35,442 nt of DNA from an uncultured Eubacteriales bacterium (GTDB lineage Bacteria; Bacillota; Clostridia; Christensenellales; QALW01): positions 1-35,442 of the forward strand of contig URIR01000018.1 in the NCBI GenBank assembly GCA_900547955.1, written 5' to 3'. The first letter of the stretch is position 1. Each line of letters opens with the position of its first letter. Position numbers and translations under genes: made by a program. Positions 16,485 through 23,799 of the stretch are shown here, piece by piece. The notes beneath the pieces are model-generated. The model was not told where the DNA came from and did no database searches. It saw nothing but the letters and a program-made list of their open reading frames with translations.

Positions 16485-19400
16485 TTATTCAAGCACCGCG
16501 AGCTTGTTGGCAAATTCCTCGCGCTTGCGGGTAATCTCGTTGTCTATTTCGTCGGCGTATTCTATAAGGGACATGCTCGAATCACTACGCTGGGTTATAA
16601 CCTCTCTCCAGGCAAATTCTATGTTTCGTCCCGTATAATAGCTGCCCGGCACCTCGGGAATACCCTTAACGTATTTCCACTGCTCCTTAATCATCTCAGA
16701 CTGCTCCTTATCCCAGGGCAGATAATCAAAGGCGGCAAGGTTGGCCGTCTGATAACGGGCGGCGCTTCCCAGCAGGCTCTCTATTTCCCGTCCGAACATG
16801 GACTGAGCCTCTTCGCCCGTCCACCAGGAGAGGAATTTCCATGTGTTTACTTTATTGGTCGCTGTAGACATCATAACGCAGGCGACAACAGTACCGGCAA
16901 CGGTATGATCCACTTCACCGTCCTCATTTACTGTTCCAGGAACAGGCGCAAAGGACCAGAAGCCTTCCAATTCAGGCGCGAACACGCTCAACTGGTTATA
17001 CTGGCTGTAGCCGGCAATACCAATAGGCATCTCGCCCGAACGGAACCAGTTGGAGAAATCGTAGGCGTTAGGCACGCCGTAAACGGTATAAAAATCTGTC
17101 CAGAGCTTGAATGCGTCCAAAGCGGCGTCCTGATTAAGATTGGTCTTTATGCCGTCATATTCATGGTCGGGATCGGGCACATACAATTCTCCGCCCATCT
17201 GATAGAGCAGGGTGGCGAAGAGGTTAAGCGTACCGCCTGCCGCGCCTACTGCCGGCACAGGCATTCCGAAGTTCATGGAATGGCTCTGGAGTATGGGAAG
17301 GATGCTCTTGATATCGTCCCAGGTTTCCAGGTCGGTCTCCGGGTCTATGCCCAATTCGGCGCATATATCCGTTCTATAATAGAGCATCAAAAAGTCCTGG
17401 GTTTCAGGCAGGCCGTAAATTCCGCTGCGGAAACGCAGGGGACGCAGGGCGCTTTCGCTGAACCAGGTAAACACCTCCTCGCAGTCCTCAAACTGCTCTG
17501 GGTCATTCAAATTGACCACCGCTCCGCGCAGGGCGAAGTTGACTGGGTCGGACGAGCCGCGCGAAAGACATGCGTCAGGGCCGTTGCCCGCCAGGATGGA
17601 AGGCGTAAGAGCGCCGCCGGCAACCAGCTTGAGCTGAACGGGTATGCCGGTATTGGGCGTAAAGCGCTCGTCTATTATCTGTTTAAGCACGGTGGCGTTA
17701 TCTCTGTTGCCCGCCTGGCCCGCGCCTGTTTCAACCCAAACTACAACCGGGTCCTCAGTCGAATCCACATGGCCCGCTCCGATATTGTCATAGTCCTCGG
17801 TAAAGGAGGCTATAAAGGAGCTGACCTCATGCACCAGGCTTTCAAAGAAATTGGCCTGGGCGCGGGGCAGCTGGGAATCAGGAGCTGAAACTATTATATA
17901 GTCCAGCGCCAGAGGCTGCTCGCGCATATCGTTAATCCAGGTGCCCATGGCGGCGATATTATCCTTAAAGAGGGTAAATCTGTCCTTAATCGCCTCAGCA
18001 TCCTTATTAATCTGCTCCGAAACATAGAGCAGGCTCTCTATTTCGCTGGTCTGTTCCCCGGCCTTGCTGCCGTATATCTCTTTAATCCTGTCGGACACCG
18101 CCTGCAGGCGCGCAGTCTGGGTCTTGAGGTTTTCAAGGGTATCGGGGATTATTTTATCAAACTGATAATCTCTGTTGGTATCGGGAGAAGAACCGGTCAG
18201 CATGAGGATATCGCGGTATATGGCGTTATACTCGCTTATAATATTCTCGGCCTCCTGGAGTATGGCTCCCACCTCGCCCAGGATGGCGACCATGCGTATG
18301 GTATGCTCGCCCTCGCTGAGATAAACCAGATAATCTCCGTTTTCGTCGCCCAAAGTAACCAGATTCCAATCCGAGCTGTAATTAAATTCTACCGAATTGG
18401 TTTCAAGGCATATCTGCTCTCCGTCTAAAAGCACCTGGCGGGAGGTAAAGCTGTTATTAAGCAGGTTCTGCCTGGCTTTAAAGGATATCCTGTACAGCCC
18501 TGCGTTTTTAACATTAAAGCTCCACTCTATCCATTCGCCGGCATTCTGCCATTTATCCCCGCCTATGGTATTGAGCCTTATCTTGCTGGGATGATAAGGG
18601 TAGGTAAGGGGGCTGGAACGGTCGGTAACGCCGTACATGGTGGGAGAGGATTTTAAGGAGGGCTTTTCCGCCTCTATATATATATAATTCTCATCCTTGC
18701 TCTGGCTGGGGTTCTTCGGGTCAATGGGAGTATTGTCGGTAGCGCTTACCGGCTTATAGCCGGCGGAATCATACTGCGCCTTAAGCTCCTCATAGGAGAG
18801 AACCTCTTTCTCGTTATATATAACCACTTCGGATATGGCGCACGATTCTCTTACCGGCTCGAACATTATCGTGTGCTCGCCCGCGCTCAGGTAGAATTGG
18901 AGGGGCGAGGAATAATATCCCATATGGTCCTTGACCGACTGCGTCTGCCAGATGCTCATCTCCTGCTGGAAGGGACGGATATCGTTATTGGTAACGCTGT
19001 CCCTGACCACCTCGTTCTGGTCCATCCAGTTGCGGGTAATATAAAACTGGCGGGCTTCATAGAAGGGAATCTCGCCGTCTATATAAACGCGCTTGGCAAT
19101 GCTGGAGCTTCTGGACTTATAGGTAACGCCCGTCTGGGGGTCGGTATACTCTACAAAATTATAAAAGCTAATCTTGATGCTGTATAATCCGTCCTCAGGC
19201 ACGTTAAAGGTCCAGCCGATTATTGTGTCCTCATCCGAAATCACCGCCTTGCGGGTAATGTCGAAATACTCGTCGGTAAATTCCGCATAGGGGAGCTTGT
19301 TCTCCACAACCTTAAGCTGGTCGTCAAATTCAAGATGCTCGTCATATTTGAGGGAAATCTCGGTCTGCGGGCTGGCCGCTCCGGCATGGTCGCTCAAATA

Positions 19401-19604
19401 GTCGCCGTAATCGTAATTTTTAAGAGCGGCAAGCGCAGCCTGGTCTAACAGGCCTCCGCTCTCCTCTTCGGACGACTCGTCCTGCGCAGCCTGGTCCTGG
19501 TTCTGAGCCGGCGCCTGAACGTCGGCCAAAGCCGGCAGGCACAGAGACAGGAAACATGCCAGCACAATGACAAGCGAAAGCAATCTTTTGGCTATTTCTT
19601 TCAT
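16485..19604 (-). CDS. Large extracellular solute-binding protein with two carbohydrate-binding-like domains
   Basis: A 1039-residue exported protein. Signal peptide 1-27 (KRLLSLVIVLACFLSLCLPALA). No lipobox Cys is seen, so anchoring is unclear. Two related beta-sandwich domains follow, at about 70-245 and 305-440; each has an extended strand set ending in AGEHTIMF or EGEHTIRM, as in CBM35/CBM6-like domains. A helical, probably coiled stretch covers about 450-600. From about 615 to the end is a type-1 sugar-binding protein (LVAGGALTPSILAGNGPDA, YGLPETQDFLMLYYRTDIC, AAGGTLNLFATLLYQMGGEL). Ordinary family members are about 450 residues, so this is a fusion of glycan binding with import. Start chosen at 19604 by GGAGG and the signal peptide; an upstream in-frame ATG at 19691 would bury it. 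First gene of the operon. Confidence 0.9.
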   Translation of the reverse strand: MKEIAKRLLSLVIVLACFLSLCLPALADVQAPAQNQDQAAQDESSEEESGGLLDQAALAALKNYDYGDYLSDHAGAASPQTEISLKYDEHLEFDDQLKVVENKLPYAEFTDEYFDITRKAVISDEDTIIGWTFNVPEDGLYSIKISFYNFVEYTDPQTGVTYKSRSSSIAKRVYIDGEIPFYEARQFYITRNWMDQNEVVRDSVTNNDIRPFQQEMSIWQTQSVKDHMGYYSSPLQFYLSAGEHTIMFEPVRESCAISEVVIYNEKEVLSYEELKAQYDSAGYKPVSATDNTPIDPKNPSQSKDENYIYIEAEKPSLKSSPTMYGVTDRSSPLTYPYHPSKIRLNTIGGDKWQNAGEWIEWSFNVKNAGLYRISFKARQNLLNNSFTSRQVLLDGEQICLETNSVEFNYSSDWNLVTLGDENGDYLVYLSEGEHTIRMVAILGEVGAILQEAENIISEYNAIYRDILMLTGSSPDTNRDYQFDKIIPDTLENLKTQTARLQAVSDRIKEIYGSKAGEQTSEIESLLYVSEQINKDAEAIKDRFTLFKDNIAAMGTWINDMREQPLALDYIIVSAPDSQLPRAQANFFESLVHEVSSFIASFTEDYDNIGAGHVDSTEDPVVVWVETGAGQAGNRDNATVLKQIIDERFTPNTGIPVQLKLVAGGALTPSILAGNGPDACLSRGSSDPVNFALRGAVVNLNDPEQFEDCEEVFTWFSESALRPLRFRSGIYGLPETQDFLMLYYRTDICAELGIDPETDLETWDDIKSILPILQSHSMNFGMPVPAVGAAGGTLNLFATLLYQMGGELYVPDPDHEYDGIKTNLNQDAALDAFKLWTDFYTVYGVPNAYDFSNWFRSGEMPIGIAGYSQYNQLSVFAPELEGFWSFAPVPGTVNEDGEVDHTVAGTVVACVMMSTATNKVNTWKFLSWWTGEEAQSMFGREIESLLGSAARYQTANLAAFDYLPWDKEQSEMIKEQWKYVKGIPEVPGSYYTGRNIEFAWREVITQRSDSSMSLIEYADEIDNEITRKREEFANKLAVLE

Positions 19605-19711
19605 TATTGCCTCCTTCAATTCACCGCACTTAACCACATATTGGAAAAAGCGCAGGTAATTAAGAAAATATATAAACTCCAATGCCATCACATCTCCCGT
19701 GACCTCGCATC

Positions 19712-19734
19712 ATCGGGACATATTTCGTCCCGAT
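19712..19734. promoter_or_regulatory. Operator-like inverted repeat, downstream copy
   Basis: ATCGGGAC and GTCCCGAT (8 bp, perfect) separated by ATATTTC. It lies in the 5' leader of the glycan operon, about 35-58 nt after the likely start site, where a bound repressor would block elongation. A second copy lies at 19886-19906. Confidence 0.6.
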
Positions 19735-19775
19735 TGCCATTGAGAGGAAAGCTCCTGAAGTTACTATACTGCATT

Positions 19776-19805
19776 ATAATAATGCAAAACCAAGCCAGTT
19801 GTCAA
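19776..19805 (-). promoter_or_regulatory. Sigma-A promoter of the glycan-uptake operon
   Basis: On the minus strand TTGACA (19800-19805) is followed after 18 bp by TATTAT (19776-19781). The -10 is part of a short palindrome, GCATTATAATAATGC (19771-19785). The leader to the ATG at 19604 would be about 165 nt. Confidence 0.6.
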
Positions 19806-19885
19806 TAAGCTAGACACCATTTTTTAAAAAATTATTAACCATAATAAGGGCTTTAGAGGGTTATTTCCCCGTATATTCGATAAAT

Positions 19886-19906
19886 TAGGACATAAAACGT
19901 CCCGAT
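19886..19906. promoter_or_regulatory. Operator-like inverted repeat, upstream copy
   Basis: TAGGAC-ATAAAAC-GTCCCGAT matches the copy at 19712-19734 in both arms (two changes in the left arm) and has the same 7-bp spacer. It sits about 80 bp upstream of the -35 box. Centre-to-centre distance is about 173 bp. Confidence 0.55.
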
Positions 19907-20020
19907 AATTTACATTTGATAATGCCCCTTTACCAAAGAATCCTGTTATTAATAATATAATGAGCGCCGCCGCTCGATATAACCCACGGGCGCAATTTTA
20001 TTCTCAGCCCCATTCGCTTG

Positions 20021-20185
20021 GGACCGCCGCGCAAACGGCGCTTCTCCTGCCGCAGACAAGACCCTCGCCGCGCAAACAGCACTTCCCCAACCGCAGGCAA
20101 GACCCTCGCCGCGCAAACAGCGCTTCTCCTGCCGCAGACAAGACCCTCGCCGCGCAAACGGTGCTTCCCCTGCCGCAGGCAAAGC
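20021..20185. repeat. 41-bp tandem repeat, about four copies
   Basis: The core CCCTCGCCGCGCAAACAGCG recurs every 41 bp (GCAAAC at 20031, 20072, 20113, 20154). Copies differ by a few substitutions and the flanking unit TTCTCCTGCCGCAGACAAG is conserved too. The period is not a multiple of 3, so it is not a protein repeat, and there are no unique spacers, so it is not a CRISPR. Confidence 0.85.
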
Positions 20186-20338
20186 CGGCGAGGCCCGGGC
20201 AAGGCCACATGCCTCAGCCTAAGCCGGCGCGCCGTCAGCAACAGGCCGCCGCCGCTTTCCCATGTCAGCAGGCAAGGCCGGCGGCAACGGGCAAAATAAA
20301 AAAGCCCGAACGGACTTATATGCGCCCTTCGGCGCTCC

Positions 20339-20615
20339 TACCCTCAGTTTACAAGGAACTACACGCCTCAAAACGGGATAATTTCTTCATTTTCTGCGTT
20401 ATCCTCAATCAGCGTACTCATAAGTAACGCTTTCTTCGTCCGCCTTAAAAATGAAAAAATTCTTTTTCCTTGAGGTCTCCAGAGTCAGAAAGCATAAAAT
20501 TTGTGCCAGGTAAAACGCGCTTGAACGACATGTACCGGGCGTACATGGAATCAAAGCAACGCGGCAGGACGCAAATTTTATGCCTTCTGACCGTCTTCTT
20601 TGTAAACTGAGGGTA
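20339..20615. mobile_element. MITE-like element with terminal inverted repeats
   Basis: A 277-bp non-coding segment is bounded by perfect inverted repeats (20341-20354 CCCTCAGTTTACAA and 20600-20613), each flanked by TA. Inside, a second imperfect 24-bp inverted repeat (20484-20507 and 20567-20591, both with GCATAAAATTTG) encloses a perfect 7-bp hairpin (CATGTAC 20529-20535, GTACATG 20541-20547). Nested palindromes and a TA flank suggest a non-autonomous transposon mobilised by an IS630/Tc1-like enzyme. No transposase is in the window. Confidence 0.5.
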
Positions 20616-20669
20616 AGCTCTGTTCAGACTAATTAAAAATATTTTCAGCGCGCAAAAGCGCGGCACCCG

Positions 20670-22301
20670 CTATTCAGCTATAAACCATTTATCTATGCCC
20701 GAAAACACATTTAAATCCCTGTTAAGCCCCGAAGGATAAACCCCCGTGCGGTAAAGCAGGGTTTGAGTCTGGAAAAAAAGTCCGATATGCGGAAGCTCCT
20801 CCGCCATCGCACGGTGCAGAGCATAAAGCGCCTCAAAAAATTCCTTTCTTTGAGGCTGGTTATCCACCGCCTCAAGCAGCTTATCCAATTCCGGACTGGA
20901 ATAGCCTGAAATATTCCCTTCGCCAGCATACATAAAACGCATATCGGGGCTGCCGCTGAGATACGCCTGGGTCAAAAGCAAATCATAGTTTTTTTCGACC
21001 GCGCGCTTATCCAATTCCTCTCTCTCCAGCGCCGTTACCTTAACCGTGACGCCCGCCAGCTCAAGCTGGCGGGCTATAGCACTCGCCGTATCCTTTTTCA
21101 CGGGATTATCAGTATTTTCCAGAGTAACTATTTCAATTTCCAGCGTTTTGCCGTCCTTGACACGCTTTCCCTCCTCGTTAAGCAGCCAGCCCGCGCTGTC
21201 CAGCAGCTCTTCAGCGGCGGAAAGAGAATAATCATACCTGACGGCGGAGGTATCGTTGAGGGCTGTTCCCGGCATAAAGGGAGTCTCGGAGAGCACGGCG
21301 TGATCCAGATATATATTGCTCACTATGCTCTTGCGGTCTATGGCGTAGGAGATAGCCTGGCGCACGGCTCTCTCCCCCAGCGGCTCCCTCTCCAAATTAA
21401 CAGCCAGAAAATCATAATAATACGAGGGATAGCTCATAGCCTGTACGTCCTCCTTCATGGCGTACATATCAGCCGTAAGCCTGTCGGTATAAACGCAGTC
21501 CAGCTCCCCCCGCTCAAAGGCCGCAAGAGCGCTGTCGTTATCAGCATAGCCCTTAGCGCGGATTATCTCTATATACGGCTGTTTTTTCCACCACTTTTCA
21601 TTTATGCCCAGCGTCATTCCGGACGCCTGGCCCATATCCGCCTCCAAAACGGCATACGGGCCGCTGCCTATTGGAGAAGCCGACGTATCCGCCGCTAGGT
21701 TCTGATAATAGCTCTGAGGGATTATGGGCACGTTCAGGCTGTAAAGCAGAGCGTAGCTCGCCGTACGCGGAGTTATCAAAACGGTATAAAGGTCGCCCAT
21801 GCTGACCTCTTCTATATATTGGGAAACCTGCTTATTATATATGCTTTCCTGGTCTGAGAGTATCTGGTTAAGGGTAAAAACCACGTCGCCGGCCGTAACC
21901 TCTCCGCGCTCCCCGTGCCACTGCACTCCCGAGCGTATCTTAATTATGAATATTCCCTGCTCGCCGTCATATTCCCAGCTGTCCGCCAAACAGCTTTCGG
22001 GCAGATTGTTTTCGTCCAGCGCTATAAGCGGCTCAAAAATAAGCCAGTACAAATTGACCATCGCCGTCTCCTGCAGATAAAGCGGATGAGCGCTCTTCGG
22101 CGAAGCGGACATGGGAATAACCAGTTCTCCTCCCCGCCGGGGAGTGACCCTGGCCGAAGCGCTCTGAGTGCTCACGGCGCTGGCCGTGCCCGAGGGCCGC
22201 GCTTCGGGCGCGCATGCCGAAAGGCCAAAAAGCGCCGTCAGGGCGCATAACGCCGAAAGAACCCTTTTAATTTTCCCTGTAAAGACTGATGTATGCGGCA
22301 T
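20670..22301 (-). CDS. Family-5 ABC substrate-binding lipoprotein (peptide/nickel type)
   Basis: A 543-residue lipoprotein. The signal peptide ends in a lipobox (GLSAC, Cys about 30) followed by a Ser/Thr/Pro-rich tether. The body matches SBP_bac_5: ELVIPMSASPKSAHPLY at the start, LADSWEYD, FTLNQIL, SGPYAV, RAVRQAISYAIDRKSIV, then YDYSLSAAEELLDSAGW. These proteins deliver oligopeptides, opines, nickel or sugars to Opp/Dpp-type permeases; the ligand is not evident and no permease or ATPase genes are adjacent, so it is an orphan. The ATG at 22301 has a modest AGGA site; an ATG at 22325 is possible. Either start overlaps the 3' end of the transglycosylase gene (by about 35 bp from 22301), which implies one transcript. 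Confidence 0.9.
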   Translation of the reverse strand: MPHTSVFTGKIKRVLSALCALTALFGLSACAPEARPSGTASAVSTQSASARVTPRRGGELVIPMSASPKSAHPLYLQETAMVNLYWLIFEPLIALDENNLPESCLADSWEYDGEQGIFIIKIRSGVQWHGERGEVTAGDVVFTLNQILSDQESIYNKQVSQYIEEVSMGDLYTVLITPRTASYALLYSLNVPIIPQSYYQNLAADTSASPIGSGPYAVLEADMGQASGMTLGINEKWWKKQPYIEIIRAKGYADNDSALAAFERGELDCVYTDRLTADMYAMKEDVQAMSYPSYYYDFLAVNLEREPLGERAVRQAISYAIDRKSIVSNIYLDHAVLSETPFMPGTALNDTSAVRYDYSLSAAEELLDSAGWLLNEEGKRVKDGKTLEIEIVTLENTDNPVKKDTASAIARQLELAGVTVKVTALEREELDKRAVEKNYDLLLTQAYLSGSPDMRFMYAGEGNISGYSSPELDKLLEAVDNQPQRKEFFEALYALHRAMAEELPHIGLFFQTQTLLYRTGVYPSGLNRDLNVFSGIDKWFIAE

Positions 22302-22851
22302 ATGTATCCTGCACCTTCTCAACATAATTTTCCGTCTCAGGATAGGGTATAGCGCTCAGATTTTGACCGTCCTGGCTGTAAAGGCTGCTGTTCAGCCATT
22401 GGCGCACTATCCCCTCTCCCGCGTTATAGGCTGCCAGCACGCTGCCTAAATTCCCGTCAAAGCGGCCGTTAAGATATCTTAAATAGGCGCAGCCCAGGCG
22501 TATATTATATTCGGGCTGAAAAAGCAGCGCCTCGCTGTACTCTATCTTTTCCTTATTCTCGGCAAACCATTTGGCCGTAGTAGGCATAAGCTGCATAAGC
22601 CCGCACGCTCCCGCCCCCGAGCGGGCGTTCGGGTCAAAGGAGCTTTCGCATCTTATGACTGAATAAACCAGCATCTCGTCCAGCCCGTATTCCTCGGCAT
22701 ATTTTTCTACATACTCCTGATACTTTACAGGATAGCGCCAGCGCAGCACGGCGGGCCGCAGCGCAGCCGCCGCTATAAGCAGAACGGCCAGCAGCCCGGC
22801 GCATATCCATACGGCCTTCCTGCTCTTTTTTCTCTTTGAATCCATACTCAC
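22267..22851 (-). CDS. Lytic transglycosylase (SLT domain), membrane-anchored
   Basis: A 194-residue protein with a basic N-terminus and one membrane helix (AVWICAGLLAVLLIAAAAL), then an extracytoplasmic SLT domain. The catalytic Glu is in VIRCESSFDP; the family motifs GLMQLMP and AAYNAGEG are intact. It cleaves the glycan strand of peptidoglycan with formation of 1,6-anhydro-muropeptides. The start is taken as GTG at 22851, whose GTGA overlaps the coaE stop; an ATG at 22845 is also possible. Placement after polA and coaE is common in clostridia. Confidence 0.9.
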   Translation of the reverse strand: MSMDSKRKKSRKAVWICAGLLAVLLIAAAALRPAVLRWRYPVKYQEYVEKYAEEYGLDEMLVYSVIRCESSFDPNARSGAGACGLMQLMPTTAKWFAENKEKIEYSEALLFQPEYNIRLGCAYLRYLNGRFDGNLGSVLAAYNAGEGIVRQWLNSSLYSQDGQNLSAIPYPETENYVEKVQDTYAAYISLYREN

Positions 22852-23438
22852 CCCAGCAGCCCGTCGGCCAGAGGGCGCAATTTTTCCTCCAGCTCGGCTA
22901 AACTCCCATTATTTTCTATTATTATATTGCTGCGCGCCGCCCGTTCCCCGTCGCTTAGCTGTCTCTCCATGCGCGCGTTCGCCTGCGCCCGGCTCAATCC
23001 CGAACGCTCCTGCGCCCGCCTGAGCCTTGTTTCGTAATCCGCCGTTACCAGCCAAATCTGGCTGCACGCTTTATCCAGCCCGCTTTCAAACAGCAGCGGG
23101 CAGTCTATGACCGCCGCTTTTTCTCCCTCGGCTTTAAGCCTGTTTATATCCTCGTTAAGCCGGCTGAGCACCAGCGGATGGAGCACGGCGTTCAGTTTCT
23201 CAGTATTTTCAGGAGAAGAAAAGGCCCATTGAGCGGTCCTAGCTCTGTCCAGCTCGCCGTTAATAAAGAATTCCGGGCCTAATTCCTCCATAAGGCGCCG
23301 CGCGCCTATATTGCCCGCGCGGGTCAGCTCCCGGGATATGCCGTCGGCGTCCAGCACCTTTATTCCCCTGCTTCTCAAATATCGGGCGCACTCGCTCTTG
23401 CCCGAGGCCATGCCTCCCGTAAGCCCTATTATCTCCAT
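22848..23438 (-). CDS. coaE: Dephospho-CoA kinase
   Basis: A 196-residue enzyme for the last step of coenzyme A synthesis: phosphorylation of the 3'-hydroxyl of dephospho-CoA by ATP in the cytosol. The P-loop is GLTGGMASGKS at the N-terminus. LDADGISRELT binds substrate and the lid region is VIDCPLLFESGL...IWLVTADYETRLRRAQERSGLSRAQANARMERQ. Length is typical. AGGAAGAG lies upstream of the ATG. It overlaps the transglycosylase gene by 4 bp. The gap to polA upstream is about 360 bp, so it may have its own promoter. Confidence 0.95.
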   Translation of the reverse strand: MEIIGLTGGMASGKSECARYLRSRGIKVLDADGISRELTRAGNIGARRLMEELGPEFFINGELDRARTAQWAFSSPENTEKLNAVLHPLVLSRLNEDINRLKAEGEKAAVIDCPLLFESGLDKACSQIWLVTADYETRLRRAQERSGLSRAQANARMERQLSDGERAARSNIIIENNGSLAELEEKLRPLADGLLG

Positions 23439-23799
23439 ACTTCTCTTCCTTATATAATAATATTCGGGCGCTCATGCGCCCCGCTCCGGCATTTTTAAAC
23501 CCTCAGCCCGCGCTCCAATTCAAGGCGGACATACCCTTAAAGCAAACCAGCAGGCTTTCAAGGCGGGCCGTCAAGCCTTTGACGCGGGGTACCCAGCCAT
23601 TTAAGCGAACCGCCGTAAGCCGCCGCCTTTAAAGCGGACTTTCCAGCCCTTAAGCCCGCCTTGAGCCGCCAGTCAAGGCTGGCCGCCAGGTCTTTAAGGA
23701 CTGGCCTATGGGCCTTTAAGGACTCCGCAGGCTTATTAAGAGCCGGGAACCGTCCGGAAATTAAGGCCGGCCAAAGCGCTCTTACGTGCCGAAGACCGG
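23439..23799. other. Non-coding gap with degenerate CTTTAAGG repeats
   Basis: About 360 bp between coaE and polA with no credible gene. It holds many short, imperfect direct and inverted copies of TTTAAGG and GGCGGAC-like words, including CTTTAAGGACT twice (near 23692 and 23713). Looks like decayed repeat sequence. No clear terminator for polA could be picked out. Confidence 0.5.

Noticed and set aside
20021..20185. CRISPR array
   Set aside because: Whole 41-bp units repeat head to tail with no unique spacers and no cas genes are present.
19930..20427. Several overlapping open frames on both strands across the 41-bp repeats
   Set aside because: The 41-bp period shifts frame at each copy, so no consistent peptide repeat exists; the products are low-complexity Arg/Ala/Gly.
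20445..20666. A 73-codon minus-strand frame over the MITE-like element
   Set aside because: It runs through nested inverted repeats, has no ribosome site and no homology that I recognise.
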